This document shows, one piece after another, positions 36,712 through 46,207 of a DNA stretch of 64,000 bases. Made by a program: the position numbers and the translations under genes. The notes below the pieces were generated by a model that searched no databases, had not been told where the DNA came from, and saw only the letters and a program-made list of their open reading frames with translations. The number at the start of each line of letters is the position of its first letter. Within the stretch, counting starts at the first letter, position 1. Origin of the DNA: Coniferiporia sulphurascens (lineage: Eukaryota > Basidiomycota > Agaricomycetes > Hymenochaetales > Hymenochaetaceae). Where the stretch lies: NCBI GenBank assembly GCA_002794785.1, contig NBBA01000016.1, forward strand, positions 620,001 to 684,000. Direction: 5' to 3'.

Positions 36712-37553
36712 CTACTTACCATCGACGTACATATTCCTCGTCGCAGCTGGCAGTGTACAAACTAACCCATCCAGCTCTCTTTTTAACTTTACCTACGAGT
36801 CATTAAGTATTTTACCGAAAAAAAAGAAGCATCGGGACATACCTGACACCCAAGCCTACTCGTATCTGTGAGCCCGAATGCCATATCCAACATGTCGTTT
36901 TCGTCGTCCTCGGGCTCTGGCAGCAAGTCGTAGTGCTCGGGCGAGAGGATAACATGGCACGTCGAGCACGCAACGGAGCCCTCGCACGCGCCCTCCAAAT
37001 CGATGTCGTGCTCATGAGCAATCTCTAGCACGCTGTCGCCCTCGTTCGCCTCGACAGTCCTTAGCAGCGCGCCCTTCGAGTCTTTGAAGTGTATTTTTAT
37101 CCTACGCATGCATGAAGAGTCCAAACGTCAGTCCAATTACTCTTGATAACCTGAGACGGCGGAAGCGTACCCCGTGCCAGGTGCCGGTCGCTCTATGTCC
37201 CCATGCCTGCAAGCTACACGAATTCTCAATCAGAACCGATGTGTATTTGCAGAAAGAAGAGCGCCTGAGACGCGGGCCTCACCAGCACTCGAATGCAATC
37301 CTCTCCGCGCAGCCCCTCCCCACACCAGGCGCTCTCGCCCCAGTCCCGACATCACCCAGGACCTGATCGCCGTCGATTTCGAAGGTGCGGTCGATGCGTA
37401 CGTCCTCACCGCAGCAGCCTGCGGCCGGACGGCGTTAAACGGCGCAACGCGTCGTGGTCGCGGACGGAAATGTCGGGTCGCGGACGACAGTCTCGTCGAG
37501 CTCAGCATGGTCCTTCCGGGTGCAGGGAGCGTTAGAGTGCAGGGAGTAGGCAA
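36712..37553 (-). CDS. YAH1: Mitochondrial adrenodoxin-type [2Fe-2S] ferredoxin
   Basis: Four exons (37553-37283, 37213-37171, 37101-36843, 36792-36712) join in phase to 217 residues. An Arg-rich, acid-poor N-terminus of about 90 residues is a mitochondrial presequence; an internal Met at 37508 could also be the start. The ferredoxin fold has all four cluster cysteines: [14 protein letters not shown] (three) and TSRLGCQV (one). The end [20 protein letters not shown] is typical of Yah1. It delivers electrons for iron-sulfur cluster assembly and haem A synthesis in the matrix. For the exon 1 to exon 2 junction, I chose the acceptor at 37215-37214 because the next AG would bring a stop or an impossibly short intron. 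Confidence 0.95.
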
Positions 37554-38082
37554 CGGGCGAACGATTCAAGGGTCAAGGACAAAGTTGTGCCGAGAGAGTA
37601 CGCAGGTCGCAGGTGTGCCAATGACGGTCGACGCGGACGAATCGGACTCAAAAAATCGACCGGTCGGAGGAAATGGGCTCGGTCACATGATCTTTTCGAT
37701 CAATCTCGTGACCTTATGCCTCAGTGTAAGTTCCTTTCTTATCTCACACATTGGGTGCTACAGTTGAACCTCCCATAATGAATGGGGGTCGGTGGAAAGG
37801 AAAAATATCCATTAATAGGAGGATATCCAGTAAGAGAGTCCCATTTTATTATGTAAGTAAAAAAATTCTAGTAAACTACTGAAGATGGGAGTAAAGTAAA
37901 TATTGCAAGGCTTAAAATGTGTCACATATTGTTGTTAGGTGGCAGCTGGGAATAACTCAGCCAGGCCTCCAGGGGATCAACAAGACATTGACTAGTAGAC
38001 CTATAACTCATATTGTTGAGGGATGGGAGTCATACATAGCACCAAGTAGATACCCACAAGCCCACCTATGCAACTATCAGGG
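37554..38082. other. Upstream of ferredoxin, left flank of the transposon block
   Basis: Contains the ferredoxin promoter side, a single pogo-like terminal repeat at 37761, and AT-rich sequence up to the Gypsy insertion site. Confidence 0.55.
37761..37860 (+). mobile_element. One-ended remnant of a Tc1/mariner (pogo-type) element
   Basis: Preceded by TA, the stretch CAGTTGAACCTCCCATAATG matches the terminal repeat of the MITE at 12017 with one change. The other end is not found nearby, so the element is truncated or its right end has decayed. The right boundary given is arbitrary. Confidence 0.5.
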
Positions 38083-38171
38083 GTAACTGTAAGCCCAGGG
38101 CTTACTACTCCGATGCCTATGCATTGGAGACCACCGGGTCCGGACATCACCTGATGTGCCGGGTTGTCAGT

Positions 38172-38730
38172 TGTTAAGCTCAACGGCTACGTGGTGATCG
38201 ATGTCGGGGCTTCCTGATCATTGAGGCTGATGGTACGGCAACAGGGCTTCCTAGATGTTGTAAGTTGAAGGTGATCATCAGCGGGGCTTCCTGATTGATG
38301 ATGTGGATGCGGTAGGCTCCTTTAGGAGAGTTGGGTTATGACAAAGCGGTTGGTAGCCTCTAGGCACACCGTAGCCTGGGGAGAAGCAGATAATGGGCTT
38401 GTATGAATGAAGAGCACAGGCTTAGGACTTGTGCTACCTAAGTTACATGCTTATATGCTACTCTATGTGTTTGCTACTGTAGGGTCATGTGTAGGTTCAT
38501 TTACATGGCTATGGAAGGTCATGAAAACCCAAGGAAGGTCTTGGTAATGCACGTTGAGGTATCAGTAAGCAAAGCACATCACAGTGATGCGATAAGGTGT
38601 CATCATGGTGTCTTATGGTGCAAGGCAAATAAGGATGAGTAAGGAGGAGAGATGGGGGATTTGTGCTGACTGATGATGATGAAGGGGAAGTAAGTCAGCA
38701 CAATAAGGAAAATAAAGGAAAATTGTAACA
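38172..38730 (+). mobile_element. Solo LTR, family A, copy 1 (nested in the Gypsy 5' LTR)
   Basis: It begins TGTTAAGCTCAACGG and ends AAATTGTAACA, 559 bp, flanked by TCAGT (38167-38171 and 38731-38735). The Gypsy LTR is collinear on both sides, so this insertion came later. It carries the family's thrice-repeated GGGCTTCCT motif. No coding sequence. Confidence 0.93.
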
Positions 38731-39441
38731 TCAGTCACATGATGCACTGGGCTGTCATCTGATGCGCCGGACTGATGGTCACATGATTGTATTTCCTCTG
38801 GACTGTACAGATCTATGCTTACATAATTCCCTCGCTATTCCCATTCACTTTCTGCACCTTTGTTGCCTCAGTCTATCTGACAGCAACAAAGACACCTTTG
38901 TCCTTTCTGTCCTAGGCTGAACTTTAGTGTTGCCAACTCCTGGTTGGCTTCCACTTTTTTTTTGAAATTGACAGAGTGTTTCTATGCTGTTGTATGTGCC
39001 AGGGAACCAAGTCCAAAGCCCTACACACTACTCCGACAGTACTCGCCCTCTGATCCTGCCGATCAAACGATCCCCGGACCTGCAGGACTTGTATGGCACC
39101 CCAGCACCTAACAGGTCTTCCCAGCTTCTTGGGCTTCGCAATTCAAAGTGATCCCAACAATCCCAGCCCAGCCCAGCCACCTTTGATCGGGTCAGAACCC
39201 TGGTCAAAATCCCAGTTACAAAATTCCCAGACTGAGCCCACGAACCTGAGCCCGTGACAACCTGTACCAGTGGCACGAGTCCACCGCTTCCCACACCCAA
39301 CCAGTACCTCCGGAGTCTATCTTTAGCTCCCCAACACTCCCACTGCTCTCCGACACTGAGTCCGGACTTTCCAGCCCATCTACTCAATCATCTGCCTCAG
39401 ACCACTCTACAGCATCGGAGAACGAGCCCATCTCAATAACC

Positions 39442-42400
39442 ATGACCTCACTCATCTGGACCTCCGGACAGACTCCAGTGGTCGAATGGGCAGGTCCTAC
39501 CAAGTGCCCCATACTCACTCCGGGTGATCCAAGTGTCTGGACCCTTCACCAATGGCAGGGAGCAGCCCTCTCATACCAGATGGTGAAATCGGTGGCAGAT
39601 GATAAGATTGTCGCAATGGTGGCCAGAGGGTTGATGGATCCCTGATTCCAGGAATGGTATGTCAATGACTATCACCGACTCAATTCCCTGACCCTGCTGA
39701 AGTTCATGGATGAGCTCTATGCCGAAGCCCTTCTGGTGGATTGGGAAGTGACGGAGCGCCAGAAGCTCCTGTCCTCTCGGCAGGGGACCTCCATCTTCTG
39801 GGACTGGCAGCTGGAGGTTGCCACCCAGAATGCAATACTGCCCAATGCATCCCAGCTCTCCTCAGCCCGACTCCTTGAGTTCCTGGAGGCCAACATGCAC
39901 CCGGACCTCCAGCACCAACTCCGCTTCCACCTGCCGGTCCTCATGCCCACGCACTCTGAGCAGACTCGGCTGCATGATGCAGCTGTAGCAGCTGCCAAGG
40001 CCACTGGAAATACCCCTCTGACAGCCTCCATCAACCCCAAGCCAGTCATTGACCGCATCTGGGTCCGTGAGTGGACATTCCATGTCAAAAACCTGGATGA
40101 GCACCGGACTTATGATGAGTCTCGCATTTGTAAGGCCTCAGAGGAAGCAGTCCAGGCTGACCGTGCCCGAAGGAGGGCAGCCGAAGGACGCCCTTCCTGT
40201 TCCGAAGGTTCCCAGTCCGGACACAAGCCAGCAAAGAGGACAGGGAACCCTGGGGGACAACCCAGTCCTTATGCCCCCAAGCTCACCAAAGCAGAGCGGA
40301 CCTTGCTCCAGGAACACCAGGGATGTTTCCGGTGCTGTCGCTTTTATGCCAGACACATAGGGTCCGCTTGCCCGAATGGTCCTGTTTATGCCAAGGACTA
40401 CACCCCACTCACTCCGGCCCTGGCTGCTGCTGCCCAGGCAGGCTCCTCAAATTCCCCAGGTGGAAGTAGGGCCACTGGGGACAAGTGCCCGAAGGCCGAG
40501 CCCATCGCTGCGCTTGCCCGGGGGGCCTCCGGACTAGAGGAGGAGGACGAAGACTCCACTGCCTCCAACACCGAGTACGTGTGCTTTTCCAAGCCCCATT
40601 TCCTTCCCCATTGTATTGTTGCCCACTCCACTACTTCCCCCTCCACACCGGTCCAACCCCTAATTGATCATGGCTGTGTCACAGTTCTGATTAGACTGGA
40701 CCTCGTCAAGCAGCTCGGACTCTGCCGGAGAAAGCTCCCACATCCGGAGTCCGCATCCTTGGTGATCAAAGTGGAAGGGGCAGAAATTGTGTTCACGGAG
40801 TGGGTGAAGCTAAAGGTGTGGTCGTCGGACTGGAAATGGGTTTCTAAGACTGTACATGCAAAGGTGGTGCCTAGATTGTGTACTCAGTTAATCCTTGGAA
40901 TCCCATTCCTTTCCTGCAACAACCTTGTCCTGGACGCAGCTGATTGTACCCTGATAGATAAGACCTGTGGGTACAATCTATTGAGTTCCCTTCCCCACTC
41001 CACCGGAGCAGCCAAAATTCCGGCGGAGCAGGTCCTTCGTCATGAGGGAGGGGGTACTCCTAAGTTGCCGGACTTTGCTCCCTTGCATGGACCCCAGCTC
41101 TCCTTCAATATCCCGACACCTAAGTCAGCCCCAGCACACACCCGACCAGTTCCCAAGCCAGCCACCACCATGCTGAAGATATGTCAACGTATCCAGGTGC
41201 TTGCTTATCAGGAATCTCTTGTGCAAGAGGATGCTAAGATGAAGGAGAAGTATCGGGACCGATTTCCGGCGGATATCCCACACCTCCAGGAACTCCCCCA
41301 GGATGTGTTCCATTGCATTAAGCTCAAGGATGCCACCCTGACCATGAATGCTTGCACATACTCCTGCCCAAAGAAGTATCGGGAGGCTTGGCAAATCCTC
41401 CTGAAGCAGCATGAGGACACCAGACAAATTCATCAGTCGAGCAGCCCATATGCATCACCTGCTTTCCTCATTCCAAAGGCAGACCCAACAGCATTACCAC
41501 ATCTGGTGGGGGATTTCTGGGCCCTTAATGCCAATACAGTCCGAGACTGGTCTCCACTGCCCCGGATTGACGATATCCTGAGTGATTGTGGTCAGGCCAA
41601 GATCTTCGGGAAGATAGACATGACCAACTCCTTTTTCCAGACCTGCATGCACCCAGATGACATCCAGTACACTGCCATGACCACCCCCTTCAGACTTTAT
41701 GAATGGCTTGTAATGCCGATGGGGACCTGCAATGTGCTGGCTACTCACCAGCGGCGCATGTTCCGGGAATTGGAGCACCTCATTGGAAAGGTGTATCATG
41801 TCTACCTGGATGACATAATCATCTGGTCCGACACCATCGAAGAGCACCAAGTCCGAGTTTCGATGGTCCTGGGAGCTATGTGGGCTGCAAACCTGTACTG
41901 CTCACCCAAGAAGACCAACCTCTTCTGCTCCAAAGTGATGTTTCTGGGACATGTCATTTCGGAGCAGGGAATTGAAGCGGACCTGAGCAAAGCCCTTCAG
42001 GTCACTGAATGGCCTACCCCAATGCGTACCCGGGATGTCCAGGCCTTTCTGGGAATGGTCCGGTACATTGTGGCATTCTTACCTCAGCTAGCAGAGTATA
42101 CAGCAGTGCTCACCCCACTCACATGCAAGGAGTTTGATTGCAATTTTCCAGCATGGACTCCAGAGCATCAGCATGCATTTGACAAGATCAAGGAACTCGT
42201 TACGGGCCAAGACTGCCTCACTACTGTCGACCATGAGTCCAACAAGACTATCTATGTGACAACTGATGCTAGTGACCTTCGGACTGGGGCCGTGCTGAGC
42301 ATTGGGCGGACCTGGGAATCAGCCCGGCCAGTCACCTTTGAGTCCCGCCAACTCAATAGTGCAGAGCGGAATTATCCTGTGCATGAGAAGGAGCTCCTGG

Positions 42401-44199
42401 CTATTGTCCAGGCTCTCAAGAAATGGCGGGTTTATCTCCTGGGAGTCCATTTCGAGGTGCACACAGACCACCGGACTCTCCAGTATTTCCAGGGACAGCG
42501 AGACCTGTCCAGGAGACAAGCCCGATGGTCTGAGTTTCTCTCCCAGTATGATTATGCTCTCCACTATGTCAAAGGGGAGGATAACACTGTGGCCGATGCA
42601 ATGTCACATTACCCCAATGGAATTAGGGCTGTGACCAAGGTTGCGGCAATTGGACTGGCACATTGCCCCATCCTGCCCAAGTCCGAGCTGGTGGGGGCCA
42701 TCCTGACCATTGCTAGCGACCTGGAGCTACTGGGAAAAATCCGGGAGGGCTATGCAGAGGATGAGTGGTGCCAGAAGCTGCTCTGCAATCTGGGTAGCAT
42801 AGAGGGGGCTCACTCCGAAGGAGACCTACTCTATGTAGGTACCTGACTGGTAATCCCACAGAAGGGGGACATTTGGGAATCTCTTTATTGCCTTGCTCAT
42901 GATTCCCTGGGCCATTTCGGACCTGAAAAGAGCTACAAATCGCTTCAGGATGCGTATTACTGGCCCGGAATGCGACAGGACCTCGAGGGAGCCTACATAC
43001 CCAGCTGTCCGGAGTGCCAGAGGCACAAGAGTGCGACCACGAAGCTGGCAGGGCCACTCCACCCTTTGCCTGTGCTGGACAAGTGTTTCGACAGTGTGGC
43101 AATTGACTTCATTGGTCCACTCCCAGAGGATGGGGGATTTAATGGGATTGTCACCATGACGGACAGGATGGGATCCGCAGACATCTGGATAGTTCCCATA
43201 TGCATGGACATGTCAGCGGAGGCCTTCGCAGTCATTTTCTTCAATGAATGGTACTGCGAAAATGGCCTCCCACTGGAAATCATCTCGGACTGGGACAAGC
43301 TCTTCGTGTCCCAGTTCTGGAAAGCCTTACATAAGCTCACCGGAGTTAAGCTGAAGATGTCTACCGCTTTTCACCCAGAGACCGATGGGGCCAGTGAGCG
43401 GACTAACAAGACAGTGAACCAGATACTCCGATTCCATGTTGACCAGAATCAGCAGAACTGGGTGATGGCACTTCCAAAGGTCCACTTCATTATTATGAAC
43501 ACGAAGAATGCATCCACCGGATACACCCCCTTCTACCTGAGGTCTGGACACTCACCCCGACTCATTCCACCACTTGTACCATCCAGCAGGGACCTGCTGG
43601 AGGGGGAGGAGACAGTCCGGGCGATGGAGCTGATCCAACAGCTCCACTGGGACATCCTGGATGTGCAGGACTCACTTCTGGCTGCCAAGACCCAACAGGC
43701 ACACCATGCCAACCAACACCGGGCTCCAGATGACCATTTCCAAGTGGGGGACCAGGTCATGGTTTCCACCCAGAACAGGAGGCAGGAATACAAGTCCAAG
43801 GGCCAGCACTGAGTTGCAAAGTTTATGCCCCACTATGATGGTCCGTATACTATTTCTGCCGCATTCCCAGAGAAGTCCAAGTACACCCTGGAGTTGCCGG
43901 ACTCAGACCAGACTTTCCTGGGGTTCCATGCCAGCCAACTCCGGCACTTCATTCCTAATGATGATGCCTTATTTCCGGGACGAGCACTGGCTCGGCCAGG
44001 ACCAGTGGATGAAGACTGGAACGTATTTGAGGTGGATTCAATTGTGGATGAACACAAGTGGGGCCGGGGGACTCAGTTCCTAGTCCAATGGAAAGGCTGG
44101 GGGAACCAAGGACAGGAGTGGAAATCCCAGACAGAGCTCCAGGAATCTGCCCCACTTGTCTTAGAGGCTTGGGAGTGGCACCAGGGGCGGACCGCTTAA
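39442..44199 (+). pseudogene. Gypsy gag-pol polyprotein with chromodomain, broken by three TGA stops
   Basis: One reading frame of about 1,586 codons runs from 39442 to 44199, interrupted only by TGA at 39643, 42844 and 43810. Domains in order: gag (to about 40400) with a zinc knuckle of CX2CX6HX4C form; a protease-like stretch near 40660, where the usual D-S/T-G is D-H-G; reverse transcriptase with YLDDII near 41800; RNase H near 42250-42500; integrase with an HHCC finger near 42890-43025 and a DDE core (DFIGPLP, then a changed SDWDKLF, then TDGASERTN). At the C-terminus, near 44025-44110, lies a chromodomain (FEVDSIVDE, FLVQWKGWG). A chromodomain after integrase defines the chromoviruses, which tend to insert into heterochromatin. 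With the stops and altered catalytic motifs it is not expected to be active. Confidence 0.92.
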
Positions 44200-44424
44200 A
44201 TTTCTTTTCTTTCAATTTTCCTCCTCATTTCCACCCTTTAATTCCTTTTCCCTCACTATTCCCGTTTGCTTTCTGCACCTTTGTTGCCTCAGTCTATCTG
44301 ACAGCAACAAAGGTGAGTAGTTATGGCATGGAATGTATGCAGTCTATCTGACAGCAACAAAGACACCTTTGTCCTTTCTGTCCTAGGCTGAACTTTAGTG
44401 TTGCCAACTCCTGGTTGGCTTCCA

Positions 44425-44715
44425 GTAACACCCCCTATAGATGACACAGGGGGCAGCACAGAGATAAAAGCAAAGGTAGACTTGGATTGACAGAGAATAT
44501 TGAGCTAAGGAATAAGTACATGAATGTGCTACTTATATACTCCAAGGCCATGAGACTCTAGTACTACTTTGGGACTATGGCAATCACATGAAGTGGAAGG
44601 TGATGGAATGTCATAGAAGGAATGACTAACAGGTCAGGTGATGTTATGTGTCAATCACATGACCATCAAGGTACATGACAGGCAGTGACAACAAATGAAA
44701 GATTAAAGAGATAAG
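44425..44715. other. Unassigned sequence between Gypsy and LTR B2
   Basis: About 290 AT-rich bases with no ORF; probably older transposon debris. Confidence 0.5.
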
Positions 44716-45575
44716 TGTTACAAATTTCCTTTACTCATTGCCTTCACCAGCATTAGTCATCTTCGCTGACTAATCCACCTTGTATGCTGACTGATCCTAG
44801 CCTCATGATCAGTCAGACTCTTCTATTGGTTTCTATTTCCTTCCATGCTGACTGACCCTTATTGTTTGCTCAGTCAGCCTTCCACCTTGTTCTATAGTGT
44901 TCTATGCATGTATATAAGGACTCGCTTTCGAGCACTAAGCCTTAAGCTTGTGCTCTTCGTTCAATAGAGCCTACTTGATCACTGTTAAGCCTACTGATTA
45001 GGCAAGGCTTAATAAGTGATCGACAGGGATTGACCAAGTAGAAATGAGGTAGAGACAAGATGATAATTGAGCAAGGGTTTCCCCAAGGACTAGTAGACTG
45101 TTGGGCTGATGACTTGGTGACTTAATATCCCACAGTTGAGATAGTGAACAAGTAGGCTCTATTGAATGAAGAGCACAAGCTTAAGGCTCAGTGCTCGAAA
45201 GTGAGTCCTTATATACATGCATAGAACACTATAGAACAAGGTGGAAGGCTGACTGAGTGAACAATAAGGATCAGTCAGCATGGAAGGTGATAGAAACTGA
45301 TAGAAGAGTCTGACTGATCATGAGGCTAGGATCAGTCAGCATACAAGGTGGATTAGTCAGTGAAGATGACTAATGCTGGTGAAAGCGATGAGTAAAGGAA
45401 ATTTGTAACAATCACTATCTCTTCTGTGGGATATTAAGTCACCAGTTACCAGTCCACCAGCCTACTAGTCCTTGGGGAAACCCTTGCTCAATTATTGTCT
45501 CATCTCTACCTTGTCCTTACTTGGTCAATCTTTGTCGATCACTTATTAAGCCTTACCTAACCAGTGGGCTTAACA
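44716..45575 (-). mobile_element. Solo LTR, family B, copy 2, split by copy 1
   Basis: On the minus strand this LTR begins TGTTAAGCC and ends TTTGTAACA. It occupies 44716-44977 and, after the nested insertion and its duplicated site, resumes at about 45416 and ends at 45575. Flanking duplication ATAAG (44711-44715 and 45576-45580). Removing the insert gives an LTR of about 427 bp, the size of the other family members. Confidence 0.9.
44983..45410 (+). mobile_element. Solo LTR, family B, copy 1, nested inside copy 2
   Basis: 428 bp, TGTTAAGCCTACTG to AAATTTGTAACA, flanked by ATCAC (44978-44982 and 45411-45415). It lies in opposite orientation to the LTR it interrupts, so the 3' part of copy 1 and the left arm of copy 2 form a long inverted repeat. 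It contains a TATATA promoter-like stretch near 45210. Confidence 0.93.
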
Positions 45576-45644
45576 ATAAGATAAGATAAAATGAAAAGAG
45601 AACTTGATTGAAAAAGGAAAAAGGATGCATGTGTGTACCAGTCC

Positions 45645-46202
45645 TGTTAAGCTCAACGGGTACGTGGTGATCGACGTCGGGGCTTCCTGATTGTCGGAAC
45701 TGGTAGTACAGCAACGGGGCTTCCTAGATGTCATAAGTCGAGGATGATCGGCGATGGGGCTTCCTGATCGGCGATGTGGACGCGGTAGGCTTCTATGGCG
45801 AGTCGGGTTATGACGAAGCGACTAATGGTCGAGTGACACACAGTAGACTGGTGGTAGCAGATAATGGGCTTGTATGAACAAAGAGCACAAGCTTAGGGCT
45901 TGTGCTACTGAAGTTACATGCTTATATGCTATTCTATGTGTTTGCTACTGTAGCGACTTGGTTAGGTATGTTTACCAGACTATGGAAGGTCATGGAAACT
46001 CAAGGAATGCCTTGGTAATACAAGTTCGGTGATCAGTAAGCAAAGCATGTCATGATGGTGCAATAATGGCGTCATCATGGCGTCTTATGGCACAAGATGA
46101 ATAAGGATGAGTAAGGCAGAGAAAAGGGGGAGTTGCGCTGACTGATGATGATGAAGAGGAAATGAGTCAGTGCATAAGGGAAAGTAAAGGAAAATTGTAA
46201 CA
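45645..46202 (+). mobile_element. Solo LTR, family A, copy 2
   Basis: 558 bp, TGTTAAGCTCAACGG to AAATTGTAACA, with target duplication AGTCC (45640-45644 and 46203-46207). The target is the last five bases of the hAT-like element's own 8-bp duplication, so it landed exactly at that element's edge. Confidence 0.93.
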
Positions 46203-46207
46203 AGTCC

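Larger units (their letters stand above)
38088..44424 (+). mobile_element. Ty3/Gypsy chromovirus-type LTR retrotransposon, degenerate
   Basis: The element begins TGTAAGCC and ends TTCCA and is flanked by the 5-bp duplication GTAAC (38083-38087 and 44425-44429), so both ends are original. The 5' LTR is 38088-38953, of which 38172-38735 is a nested solo LTR and its duplicated site, leaving about 302 bp of true LTR. The 3' LTR is recognisable only from about 44240, so its first half is missing or diverged. It has a 50-bp tandem unit (44291-44340) absent from the 5' LTR. Internal sequence runs from 38954 with one gag-pol frame (39442-44199) broken by three stops. The element looks old and immobile. 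Confidence 0.9.
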
